A stretch of 8,429 nucleotides of DNA from an uncultured Lachnobacterium sp. (GTDB taxonomy: Bacteria > Bacillota > Clostridia > Lachnospirales > Lachnospiraceae). The notes below the pieces were generated by a model. That model did not search any database and had not been told where the DNA came from. It saw nothing but the letters and a program-made list of their open reading frames with translations. Numbering within the stretch: position 1 is the stretch's first letter; every line of letters starts with the position of its first letter. The DNA is taken from positions 1 through 8,429 of the forward strand of contig URYB01000101.1 in assembly GCA_900552085.1 (NCBI GenBank). The letters are read 5' to 3'. Of this stretch, positions 1 through 6,426 are shown one piece after another. Made by a program: the position numbers and the translations under genes.

Positions 1-444
1 CAGTCGCTTCCGGTTCAGCCGTGGGATGCGCTGCGTGCAAAACTTATGGTGCAGATTCTGGTCACTGGAGTTCCGGTGCTTTTCTGTGACATCTGTATGT
101 GCATGGTTCTTCGGGCTGGGTTTGTGGAGCTGTTTTTCGGAATGGTTGTTTCCATGCTGTTTGTGCTTTTTATGGCCTTGTTCGGTCTGGTGCTTGGCCT
201 TAAGATGCCGAACCTGACATGGACCAATGAACTTGCACCGATCAAACAGAGCATCAGCGTCATGATCGAAATGTTTGGCGGCTGGATATTCTCGCTGGTG
301 ATCGGCGGTGTTTATATTACGGTCGGCTGGCATATGGGGGCAGCTTTGTATCTTGTGATTCTGACAATTGTATTTCTTGCAGTGAGCACGCTGCTTTTGA
401 TGTGGCTTAAGAAAAAAGGAACGGAGATCTTCCGTTGGTTATAG
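1..444 (+). CDS. ABC-2 type transporter permease, C-terminal part (5' end outside the window)
   Basis: The reading frame is open from the first base, so only the last 147 residues are present. They begin with LPVQPWDALRAKL, the cytoplasmic 'LPVSP-x-x-LRAK' type motif typical of large ABC-2 family exporter permeases in Clostridia. About four hydrophobic segments follow, at roughly residues 15-37, 42-67, 93-112 and 116-138 of the fragment. Between the second and third lies a polar loop, KMPNLTWTNELAPIKQS, which resembles the conserved 'LP-x-x-x-W-x-NE-x-x-P-x-KQ' stretch of this family. A basic tail ends the protein. Its likely role is as membrane subunit of an exporter whose ATPase lies upstream. 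The substrate cannot be told. The stop codon overlaps the ribosome site of the next gene, so the two are probably co-transcribed. The family call rests on motif recall and topology. Confidence 0.8.
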   Translation, partial: QSLPVQPWDALRAKLMVQILVTGVPVLFCDICMCMVLRAGFVELFFGMVVSMLFVLFMALFGLVLGLKMPNLTWTNELAPIKQSISVMIEMFGGWIFSLVIGGVYITVGWHMGAALYLVILTIVFLAVSTLLLMWLKKKGTEIFRWL

Positions 445-452
445 GAGTGAAA

Positions 453-1694
453 ATGCAGGGGAATGCTTTGATCAACTGGATCATCGACAGTGTGGATAAT
501 GTAAATTACAGAAAAGGTACGCTCACTGGCTGGAAACATCCAAAAGTGGATGCAAAAATGATCGCAGCGGTGGGCGGCCACGCAGTGCTTTTGCAGCAGG
601 CAAAAGAAATAGAGGATGATCCGGTACTGGGAAATAGGAAAATTATCTGGTTTGACTGGCGCGATATGAAGGGCGATATCCAAACAACTCACTTTCAAAT
701 TTCTGCCATACCGCTTTTGTGCCAAAAGGCAGGACGGGAAGATGCCAGGGAGCATCAGAAGAAGCAGATCGAAATCGTGCAGTCCTGGAGAGATCAATCA
801 AGAAATCAATCAAGAAATCAATCAAGAAATCAATCAAATCAGGAAAGCTGGATTTTAAAATATTATGAGGAGATGCTTGCGAGTCTGCGCAAAGGAAACA
901 AGACGCCGGAAGCGGAAGATGAGGCAATGCTTCATTGCATGAATTGCATTGCTGCGCAGGATACTTTTATATGGGAGAATGCATTCAGCACAAATGTCTT
1001 TGGAAATTCCAAGGTCTTTCGTAAGCAGTATAAGGCAAAGGTGATTTCAGCACTGCAAAAATATTCGCCTTACTATGTGGATGGAATGAGCAGTGAAAAA
1101 TTGCTGGCGATGCACAATATCCATTCCTATGCGCAGATTCTGCAGTGGAAAGGAAAAGTGGCATTTCAGACTGATTACAATGGCACAATCGTTGCGGCAG
1201 ATTCGGCGGCTTTTCCATATGGAATTGTACTGAATTCGCAGACGATGGAACATGCAAAGATCACGGGAGAGTTGCATTGCAAAAAGATTATGACCATAGA
1301 AAATAAGGCAAACTATATGCAGATGCCTTATGACCCGGATGTCATCTACAGTTTTTGCCATGGATTTTTTACTCAGAAAGAGATCGCATTTTTAAAGCAG
1401 ATAAAAAATGCAGCAGGGGATGTCTGTGAATATCTGCACTGGGGCGATATGGATTATGGTGGAATCAACATTTTCGAATTTATAAAGAACCATATATTTC
1501 CTGATATAAAGCCGTATCTTATGGACAAGGAAAGCTTTTACAAAGCAATTCAGGCGGGATATGGTGTGAAATTAAAACCGGAAACCCGCGAAAAATTGTT
1601 GGGGAAAGATGCCGGAATGTTAGAGGAGTTGAAGCAGTGTATTCTCGAAACAAATATGACAATTGAGCAGGAGGTTTTTCTGGAGAATCTGTAG
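453..1694 (+). CDS. JetD-like protein (Wadjet JetD C-terminal / DUF2220, Toprim-like nuclease fold)
   Basis: The predicted product has 413 residues. The ATG at 453 is preferred over an upstream in-frame TTG at 435 because AGGAG (443-447) lies 5 nt before it. The C-terminal half matches the JetD C-terminal domain: ENKANY with the likely metal-binding Glu283, CHGFF (302-306), HWGDMDYGG with Asp332 and Asp334, then IFPDIKPYLMD and a closing IEQE near residue 404. Glu plus DxD is the Toprim acidic triad. In Wadjet systems JetD is the nuclease subunit working with the SMC-like JetABC complex to cut circular plasmid DNA. Here no jetA, jetB or jetC is visible on either side; an ABC permease precedes and a repeat array follows. 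The N-terminal 100 residues I do not recognise. Residues 113-128 are a four-fold RxQS repeat, which is unusual. The fold is fairly secure; a Wadjet function is not. Confidence 0.82.
   Translation: MQGNALINWIIDSVDNVNYRKGTLTGWKHPKVDAKMIAAVGGHAVLLQQAKEIEDDPVLGNRKIIWFDWRDMKGDIQTTHFQISAIPLLCQKAGREDAREHQKKQIEIVQSWRDQSRNQSRNQSRNQSNQESWILKYYEEMLASLRKGNKTPEAEDEAMLHCMNCIAAQDTFIWENAFSTNVFGNSKVFRKQYKAKVISALQKYSPYYVDGMSSEKLLAMHNIHSYAQILQWKGKVAFQTDYNGTIVAADSAAFPYGIVLNSQTMEHAKITGELHCKKIMTIENKANYMQMPYDPDVIYSFCHGFFTQKEIAFLKQIKNAAGDVCEYLHWGDMDYGGINIFEFIKNHIFPDIKPYLMDKESFYKAIQAGYGVKLKPETREKLLGKDAGMLEELKQCILETNMTIEQEVFLENL
789..836 (+). repeat. In-frame 12-bp tandem repeat inside the JetD-like gene
   Basis: Four consecutive 12-bp units lie here. 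The last three (801-812, 813-824, 825-836) are identical, AGAAATCAATCA; the first (789-800) differs at one base. They are in register with the codons and encode RDQS-RNQS-RNQS-RNQS (residues 113-128), followed by NQ. Because 12 is a multiple of three, slippage would change protein length without breaking the frame. The repeat sits between the unrecognised N-terminal part and the C-terminal half, so it probably encodes a flexible polar linker. Confidence 0.9.
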
Positions 1695-1890
1695 AAAGTG
1701 GTACCAAAGAGAGGAAAAAGGACATGTAGGTACCACTTTTCGAGGTGAATTGAAGACGAAAGGCATCAAAAGTGGTGCTAAAGAGAGGAAAAGAGGCATT
1801 TTGGTACCACTTTTTGAGTTGAATTGAAGGCAAAGGGCTTTAAAAGTGGTACCAAAATGATGAAAAACAACTTAGAGGTACCAAAAGCAG
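1695..1890. repeat. 74-bp tandem repeat array with embedded GGTACC inverted repeats
   Basis: Left arms AAAGTGGTACC (or a close variant) start at 1695, 1769 and 1843, an exact 74-bp period. By hand alignment units 1 and 2 agree at about 60 of 74 positions; unit 3 is partial and diverges after its second GGTACC (1877-1882). In unit 1 the arms 1695-1705 and 1729-1739 form an 11-bp perfect stem. In unit 2 the arms 1768-1779 and 1803-1814 pair over 12 positions, with the two changes in the left arm giving G-U pairs. The array starts on the base after the JetD-like stop codon and ends just before the ribosome site of the ABC ATPase. It fills this gene-free stretch. No clear promoter or U-tract terminator is visible in it. 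Confidence 0.88.
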
Positions 1891-1908
1891 AACAATGAGG
1901 GAGAGTTT

Positions 1909-2949
1909 ATGATAGAGGTAAAAAACATTTCAAAGGATTTTGTATTCCAGAAGAAATATCCGGGATTAAAGGGAGCAGTCAAAGGCCTGTTTACAAATGA
2001 AAAGGTTGTAAAGAAAGCGGTGGATGACATTTCGTTTACGATCAATGACGGGGAAATTGTCGGGTACATAGGAAGCAACGGTGCAGGAAAATCCACGACG
2101 ATCAAGATGATGACCGGCATTTTGACACCAACCAGCGGGGAATGTCTGGTCAATGGCATCAATCCAAGCAAAAACCGCAAGGAAAATGCGCAGAATATCG
2201 GTGTTGTTTTTGGGCAGAGAACACAGCTTTGGTGGGATCTTCCACTCAGCGAGTCGTTTACAATTTTAAAGGAAATTTATAATGTGTCGGATGAAGATTA
2301 CCGGGAACGGATGGATTTCTTGAATCGGGTGCTGGAACTTTCAGAATTCTTTGACCGGCCGGTGCGTACACTTTCTCTGGGACAGCGTATGCGTGCAGAT
2401 CTCGGTGCGGCATTACTCCATAATCCGAAAGTATTGTATCTTGATGAGCCGACGATTGGACTGGATCTGGTCGTAAAAGATAACATCCGCGCTGCGATCA
2501 GGGAGATCAATGAAAAATATAATACGACGGTAATTTTGACCACACACGATATTGGGGATATTGAAGAACTTTGCAGTCGTATCATTATCATAGATGCGGG
2601 AAGGAAAATTTATGACGGTTCGTTAGAAGAACTGAAGGATACATATGGTACCAGAAGAAAAGTCACGATGGAAGTCCGTCATCCGAAAGCATTGGATGAT
2701 TTTTCGTTAGCCCAGTTGCTTGAGGTGGATGATTCCGCGTGCAGTGTGGATCTGGATGTATCAAAAAAGCTGTTGTCGGTTACTTTTGACAAGCATCAGA
2801 TTCAGGTGCCGCAGGTGCTTACGGCAGTGATGAAATGCACGGAGGTGCAGGACATTCAGATTCAGGAGACAGAACTTGCAGAGATTGTCAAAGACATTTA
2901 CAACAGCACACAGAAAACTGGCGCAACAGATTTTGGAAAACAAAAATAG
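1909..2949 (+). CDS. ABC transporter ATP-binding protein (COG4586-type exporter ATPase)
   Basis: This 346-residue cytoplasmic ATPase powers the exporter formed with the next two genes. Visible motifs are Walker A GSNGAGKST (residues 55-63), Q-loop Gln103 within FGQRTQLWWDLP, signature LSLGQ (155-159), Walker B VLYLDEP (175-181) with catalytic Glu180, and switch His213 in TTHD. The QRTQLWWDLP stretch and the gap of about 30 residues between start and the strand leading to Walker A are typical of the COG4586 branch, which regularly pairs with COG4587 and COG3694 permeases. A C-terminal extension after about residue 245 holds a small domain of unknown role, as in drug-exporter ATPases of the DrrA/CcmA type. 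AGGGAG (1898-1903) lies 5 nt before the ATG. The first permease starts 15 nt after the stop. The substrate is unknown. Confidence 0.93.
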   Translation: MIEVKNISKDFVFQKKYPGLKGAVKGLFTNEKVVKKAVDDISFTINDGEIVGYIGSNGAGKSTTIKMMTGILTPTSGECLVNGINPSKNRKENAQNIGVVFGQRTQLWWDLPLSESFTILKEIYNVSDEDYRERMDFLNRVLELSEFFDRPVRTLSLGQRMRADLGAALLHNPKVLYLDEPTIGLDLVVKDNIRAAIREINEKYNTTVILTTHDIGDIEELCSRIIIIDAGRKIYDGSLEELKDTYGTRRKVTMEVRHPKALDDFSLAQLLEVDDSACSVDLDVSKKLLSVTFDKHQIQVPQVLTAVMKCTEVQDIQIQETELAEIVKDIYNSTQKTGATDFGKQK

Positions 2950-2964
2950 GAAACGGGGGATATT

Positions 2965-3783
2965 ATGAGAAAAAAATTGAAAATATATCTGCCGTTTGTT
3001 TCCAATGAAATCAAGCGTCAGATGGCATACAAAGGGGCATTTTATCTGTTTGTATTTATCAGTACATTCGGTTCCTTTATCAGCTATTTTCTGTGGATGG
3101 CAATTTATAAAAGCTCGCCGCAGAATACGCTGGGAGGATTTACCAGAAACGAGATGATCACGTATGTGTTTATGGTTTATGTTACTTCTTCCATGGTGAC
3201 CATTTCCATTGCGGACTGGGTCAGTGATGATGTGGTAAAAGGTACGGTGGCAATGAACCTGATCAAACCGATTGATTATCGACTGAGTCTCATCGCAAGA
3301 GCGACGGGAAATATGGTGTACCGCTTTGTGGCTCCGGGGCTTTTTATCTGGATCGGATTGGAAATTTATCGTGTCAGGGGGCTTGGCATGCCTGTTACCG
3401 GAATTTCAAATATGGTGTGTTATCTGATCAGCTGCGTGATGAGTTTTCTAATTTATGTGCTGTTTGATTTTTGTTTTGGTATGATCGCTTTTTTTACAAC
3501 GTATATTTTTGGACTGCTTCTGGTGAAGGGGGCGCTGCTTGGTTTTCTGATGGGGCAGCTCATTCCAATCAGCTTTTTCCCGGTGGCTGTGCAGAGAGTC
3601 TTTGATTTTCTGCCGTTTTCCTCCATGGTGTACACACCGGTCATGATCTATCTTGGAAAATATGACAGTGCGCAGCTGATGTTTGTGATGCTGCGGCAGG
3701 CGGCATGGATTGTCATTTTGTATGCGTTGGGAAGCCTGATCTGGAGACAGGTAACAAAGCGTCTTGTCGTATTGGGAGGTTAG
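2965..3783 (+). CDS. ABC-2 family permease, first of a pair (COG4587-like)
   Basis: This is a 272-residue integral membrane protein with about six hydrophobic segments, at roughly residues 25-47, 64-84, 117-135, 146-170, 173-197 and 235-258. Between the second and third segments lies DVVKGTVAMNLIKPIDYRL, the cytoplasmic 'G-x-(2)-x-x-L-x-(K/R)-P' coupling region seen in ABC-2 permeases of this branch. Near the end, LPFSSMVYTPVMIYLGK is the characteristic PF-x-x-x-x-x-P-x-x-x-x-x-G motif. It would form a heteromeric pore with the next gene, driven by the preceding ATPase. A G-rich ribosome site (GGGGGA, 2955-2960) precedes the ATG by 4 nt. Spacing of 15 nt upstream and 1 nt downstream indicates one operon. 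The substrate cannot be read from the sequence. Confidence 0.9.
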   Translation: MRKKLKIYLPFVSNEIKRQMAYKGAFYLFVFISTFGSFISYFLWMAIYKSSPQNTLGGFTRNEMITYVFMVYVTSSMVTISIADWVSDDVVKGTVAMNLIKPIDYRLSLIARATGNMVYRFVAPGLFIWIGLEIYRVRGLGMPVTGISNMVCYLISCVMSFLIYVLFDFCFGMIAFFTTYIFGLLLVKGALLGFLMGQLIPISFFPVAVQRVFDFLPFSSMVYTPVMIYLGKYDSAQLMFVMLRQAAWIVILYALGSLIWRQVTKRLVVLGG

Positions 3784-3784
3784 T

Positions 3785-4606
3785 ATGGATACAATAAAAA
3801 GATATCTGCGGTTGTACCGCGTTCTGATTTCACAGTTTTTCAAAGTGATTCTTCAGTCAAAAGTCGATTTCCTCATGGGATTGCTCGGATTTTTCTTTAC
3901 GCAGATTATGGGAATCCTGTTTTTGTATCTCGTCTTTGAACAGATACCGTCCTTGCAGGGGTGGACGTTAGACCAGCTGATTTTTATCTACGGCTTTGCA
4001 CAGATCCCGCGTGGCATCGATCATCTGTTTACAGATAATATCTGGATGGTTGCGTGGAGGCTCGTCATCAACGGTGACTTTGACCGCTATATGCTGCGCC
4101 CGATGAACATTTTCTTTCAGGTGATCAGCGAGAAACTGCAGCCGGATGCGGTGGGCGAATTGCTTGTGGGCACAATTCTGATCATACGTTCCCTGGCAAA
4201 AGGCATCGTAATCGTAGATGCCGCACATATTGCGCTGTTCTTTGCTTCGATGCTTGCGGGAGCCTTGATCTATACGGCAATAAAATTATTTTTTGCATCG
4301 TGGGCATTCTGGGTGAAAATCAGCGGACCGTTTCTGCAGACGGCATATGAGATGGCGGATTTTGCAAAGTATCCGACCGAAATTTATGCAAAGCTCGTTC
4401 GCTTTATTATCACATGGATCATTCCGTTTGCCTTTGTGGCATATCTTCCTGCCAGCTATTTTCTCGGTGTGGGCGGGTTCTTTGGAGCGGGCAGCAGTAA
4501 CGCCGGTGTGATCGGAATCGAGTGGGTGATTGCAATTGTATTCGCTGCGGTTGCCTATGCGCTTTTTGTCAGGGGCACACATATTTATGAAAGTGCTGGA
4601 AATTAG
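3785..4606 (+). CDS. ABC-2 family permease, second of a pair (COG3694 / DUF990-like)
   Basis: The product has 273 residues if started at the ATG at 3785, which has GGGAGG (3774-3779) 5 nt upstream. An in-frame TTG at 3764 inside the previous gene is less likely. About six membrane segments are visible. Key family signs are GDFDRYMLRP (about residues 97-106), matching the G-x-x-D-x-x-L-x-(R/K)-P coupling motif, and the late stretch FAKYPTEIY followed by ITWIIPFAFVAYLPASYFLG. Both are typical of the COG3694 permease that accompanies COG4586/COG4587. It starts 1 nt after the stop of the first permease, so translation is probably coupled. The three proteins form a complete exporter. Sequence divergence between the two permeases argues for a heterodimer, not a duplication. 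Confidence 0.9.
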   Translation: MDTIKRYLRLYRVLISQFFKVILQSKVDFLMGLLGFFFTQIMGILFLYLVFEQIPSLQGWTLDQLIFIYGFAQIPRGIDHLFTDNIWMVAWRLVINGDFDRYMLRPMNIFFQVISEKLQPDAVGELLVGTILIIRSLAKGIVIVDAAHIALFFASMLAGALIYTAIKLFFASWAFWVKISGPFLQTAYEMADFAKYPTEIYAKLVRFIITWIIPFAFVAYLPASYFLGVGGFFGAGSSNAGVIGIEWVIAIVFAAVAYALFVRGTHIYESAGN

Positions 4607-4686
4607 ACTGGCGAAGCAAAAACAGCATAGCTGTCGGAAATTTCATAGCGTTACAAATGTGAAACTTCGAGCTGTCACAAATGGAG

Positions 4687-4716
4687 TTGGCAATGTCTGT
4701 GCGATTGGTGTAAAAT
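4687..4716 (+). promoter_or_regulatory. Candidate sigma-A promoter for the K+ channel gene
   Basis: TTGGCA (4687-4692) and TAAAAT (4711-4716) are separated by 18 nt, each one mismatch from consensus. The start codon at 4757 is 40 nt downstream. The 150-bp gap behind the ABC operon contains no convincing terminator, so read-through from the exporter operon is also possible. A small inverted repeat, ACAGC-ATA-GCTGT (4622-4634), lies in the same gap with no U-tract. Confidence 0.45.
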
Positions 4717-4756
4717 AAAAAGTAGTAATTAATTTTGAAATACCAAAGGATCTGTT

Positions 4757-5458
4757 ATGCGCAAAAAACTATACGACATTATAGAGGTAAAAGAGGAAGA
4801 GAGTTTAGGGAGTACGCTTTATGACGCATTTATGCTGCTGACAATTATCGCAAGCATTATTCCGCTGTGTTTTAAGAAGCAGACTGCCTATATGGAAATC
4901 ATTGATCAGGTGACAGTAATCATATTTATCATCGATTATCTGTTACGGTGGAGCACGGCTGATTACAAATTAAAACGGTATAAAAGCAGGGCTTTTTTGT
5001 ATTATCCATTTACGCCGATGGCACTGATCGATTTTGCTTCGATACTTCCGTCGCTGACGGTTTTAAATCCGGGATGGAAACTGCTTCGTCTGTTTCGACT
5101 GGTCCGGGCGCTGCGCATTTTCAAATTTGCACGTTATTCGCGGAGCATTCGCATGATTGTCCGCGTGTTAAGACGGGAGAAGGATGTGTTGTTTGCTGTA
5201 GGTTATCTGGCTATCGCGTATATCATAGTTGCGGGTCTGATTATGTTTCAGGTTGAGCCGGAAAGCTTTGATACACTGTTTGATGCGATTTACTGGTCAA
5301 CGACAGCGTTGACAACGGTAGGTTATGGGGATATTTATCCGGTCACGGTGTTTGGCAAGCTTGTGAGCATGATTTCATCTATTGTTGGAATCGCAGTGGT
5401 CGCGCTGCCGGCAGGTGTGATTACCGGAGGATATATAGAGGCAATCAAGCACAGATAG
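4757..5458 (+). CDS. Voltage-gated potassium channel (six-helix, KvAP-like)
   Basis: This 233-residue protein is a complete single-subunit K+ channel that would work as a membrane tetramer. S1 (about 21-38) and S2 (47-65) carry acidic residues such as Asp60. S3 (82-100) has Asp92. S4 has a basic residue at every third position: Arg111, 114, 117, 120, Lys123, Arg126 and Arg129, a full voltage sensor. S5 (142-165) and a pore helix (171-186) lead to the selectivity filter TVGYGD (187-192). S6 (198-225) contains the Gly and PAG hinge region. The protein ends at residue 233 with no cytoplasmic RCK or cyclic-nucleotide domain. AAAGGA (4745-4750) sits 6 nt before the ATG. Its role is probably control of membrane potential; selectivity for K+ follows from the filter, gating from S4. 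Confidence 0.93.
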   Translation: MRKKLYDIIEVKEEESLGSTLYDAFMLLTIIASIIPLCFKKQTAYMEIIDQVTVIIFIIDYLLRWSTADYKLKRYKSRAFLYYPFTPMALIDFASILPSLTVLNPGWKLLRLFRLVRALRIFKFARYSRSIRMIVRVLRREKDVLFAVGYLAIAYIIVAGLIMFQVEPESFDTLFDAIYWSTTALTTVGYGDIYPVTVFGKLVSMISSIVGIAVVALPAGVITGGYIEAIKHR

Positions 5459-5459
5459 T

Positions 5460-5499
5460 ATCAGCCCATTTGCTGAAAGCAAATTTTACATGGGCTGAT
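5460..5499 (+). other. Inverted repeat just after the K+ channel gene (10-bp arms, nested 5-bp stem)
   Basis: ATCAGCCCAT (5460-5469) and ATGGGCTGAT (5490-5499) are perfect complements. Inside, TTTGC and GCAAA (5469-5473, 5479-5483) can form a smaller stem with a TGAAA loop. No U-tract follows on either strand, so it is not a standard intrinsic terminator. It may be an RNA processing or stability element, or a weak terminator for the channel mRNA. Confidence 0.6.
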
Positions 5500-5512
5500 G
5501 TTCAATGATAGT
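5485..5512 (+). promoter_or_regulatory. Weak promoter candidate for the lipoprotein gene
   Basis: TTTACA (5485-5490) and GATAGT (5507-5512) are spaced by 16 nt, five and four matches to consensus. The -10 hexamer sits in the second GATAGTATCA repeat and directly abuts the 12-bp palindrome at 5512-5538, which would make that palindrome a natural operator or leader hairpin. This is weak evidence; the gene may instead be read from the channel promoter. Confidence 0.25.
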
Positions 5513-5538
5513 ATCAAGTTTTCTACGAAAACTTGATA
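5512..5538. promoter_or_regulatory. Perfect 12-bp palindrome ahead of the lipoprotein ribosome site
   Basis: TATCAAGTTTTC (5512-5523) and GAAAACTTGATA (5527-5538) are perfectly complementary with a 3-nt spacer TAC. The ribosome site AAGGAGG (5545-5551) begins 6 nt later, and no U-tract follows. It could be a repressor operator or an mRNA leader hairpin that affects translation or stability. Its position, not any family match, suggests regulation. Confidence 0.6.
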
Positions 5539-5559
5539 TTCAAGAAGGAGGAAAAATTT

Positions 5560-5973
5560 ATGAGGAAAAAGTTATTGGGGGTACTGTCGCTGGCATTATT
5601 TACAGGCATGCTCAGCGTGGGTTGCGGACAAAAGCAGGACGCACCTTTCCAGGCAGAAAATGCGCAAAGCATGGAAATCTATCGCTATGTTCTTCCGGTG
5701 GAGGCGGAAAAGAAAGTGGTAACAGATTCCAGTGAATTGGAGACTGCATGTGAGGATCTGATTTCGGCAGGCAATCCGAAGAACGGCGAGGTAGAGTCCG
5801 GTGGAACGGTAATCAGTTTCCGGGTAAACCTGAAGGACGGAAGTACATATGAACTTGTGTGTCTGGAAAATGGCTCGGAAAGTCTGAAGAAATACGAAGC
5901 AATCTGGGATGAAGTTTCTGCGGAAGCGGTCTCTGCCGAAGAAGAGGAATTGCCAAAACAAAACGAAACCTGA
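5560..5973 (+). CDS. Small predicted lipoprotein of unknown function
   Basis: This 137-residue product starts MRKKLLGVLSLALFTGMLSVGC: a basic n-region, a hydrophobic core and a cysteine at residue 22 with Gly at -1. That fits a lipoprotein signal, although Ser at -3 is less usual than Leu. After cleavage the mature part would be anchored outside the membrane by lipidated Cys22. It is acidic, with beta-rich alternation in the middle (VISFRVNLKDGSTYELVCL) and a Glu/Ala-rich tail. I recognise no family. The ATG at 5560 is chosen because AAGGAGG (5545-5551) lies 8 nt upstream; an in-frame TTG at 5533 falls inside the palindrome. It follows the K+ channel gene by 101 nt and is closed by a strong terminator. 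A working link to the channel is possible but not shown. Confidence 0.82.
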   Translation: MRKKLLGVLSLALFTGMLSVGCGQKQDAPFQAENAQSMEIYRYVLPVEAEKKVVTDSSELETACEDLISAGNPKNGEVESGGTVISFRVNLKDGSTYELVCLENGSESLKKYEAIWDEVSAEAVSAEEEELPKQNET

Positions 5974-6011
5974 TCTCGATTATGTGATTTAAATTGTGAA
6001 GGAATTATGTT

Positions 6012-6053
6012 AAAATAGCATTGGTTAGAAAAAACTAACTGATGCTATTTTTT
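6012..6053 (+). terminator. Strong intrinsic terminator after the lipoprotein gene
   Basis: Arms 6012-6028 and 6035-6051 pair over 17 positions, including two G-U pairs, around an A6 loop (6029-6034). The sequence TTTTTTATTTTATT follows the GC-containing core of the stem. This is a textbook rho-independent terminator. The complementary strand also ends the stem in TTTT, so it may act weakly in the other direction. It separates the channel-lipoprotein region from the hydrolase remnant. Confidence 0.9.
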
Positions 6054-6090
6054 ATTTTATTGCGTCGATGAAGTATCGGATGGAATTTAG

Positions 6091-6426
6091 AGGTATGAAA
6101 GGGGAATTGTACATGTCATATACAGAAGATTTGAAACGATTTTTAGGGATTATATAAGAGAAAAAGATGTGCACATTTCCGGGCTTTTAGCGGATCTTAT
6201 GAACCAGACACCTGTTACCGAAGCCAATTTTAAGGAAGTGGAAGGTAAAATATTACTGATACTTCCAGATCAGGATTTCTTCTCGGGAAAGATGCAGAAA
6301 GATCTCATTCAGCTTATGCATAATCCGGAGATCAAATATGTTTCCGGCGGGCATTTGTCGACCGTTCTTAAGGTGGAGGATTATGTGCGGACGATTCGGG
6401 GATTTTTGGGAAGGAATGGGGGATAG
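6091..6426 (+). pseudogene. Alpha/beta-hydrolase C-terminal remnant, 5' truncated or frameshifted
   Basis: The frame is open from 6091 to the TAG at 6424-6426 and reads like the final third of an alpha/beta hydrolase. GKILLILPDQDFF carries the likely catalytic Asp; SGGHLSTV carries the catalytic His; KVEDYVRTIRGFL is the usual C-terminal helix. The nucleophile serine elbow and the N-terminal core are absent, so no active hydrolase is encoded. The frame has no good start before a GTG at 6169, which lacks a ribosome site. A different frame has AAAGGGG (6098-6104) and an ATG at 6113, giving MSYTEDLKRFLGII and then TAA. One extra T in the T5 run at 6140-6144 would join that start to the hydrolase frame. 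This suggests a single-base loss on top of an older truncation. Its stop overlaps the next gene's GTG by one base, as in a former operon. Confidence 0.7.

Noticed and set aside
643..927. Antisense frame with DFLIDFLID repeats
   Set aside because: It is the complement of the 12-bp repeat within the JetD-like gene, with no ribosome site and no family resemblance.
1695..1890. Reading the 74-bp repeats as a CRISPR array
   Set aside because: There are fewer than three units, the whole unit is similar instead of short repeat plus unique spacer, and units 1 and 2 differ at about 14 positions.
3388..3399. Copy of CATGCCTGTTAC from the 21-bp palindrome inside the first ABC permease gene
   Set aside because: It is a 12-base match lying within conserved coding sequence with no inverted partner. 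It is best taken as coincidence.
3448..3843. Antisense frames over the ABC permeases
   Set aside because: They lie opposite well-supported membrane protein genes and have low-complexity composition typical of shadow frames.
4530..4718. 62-codon frame overlapping the end of the second permease
   Set aside because: Its first part is a shifted reading of the permease gene and its second part is composition-typical spacer. No ribosome site is present.
6139..6145. Programmed -1 frameshift at the ATTTTTA run in the hydrolase remnant
   Set aside because: It does not fit the X-XXY-YYZ rule in the reading frame and the resulting protein would still lack the nucleophile. Simple gene decay explains it better.
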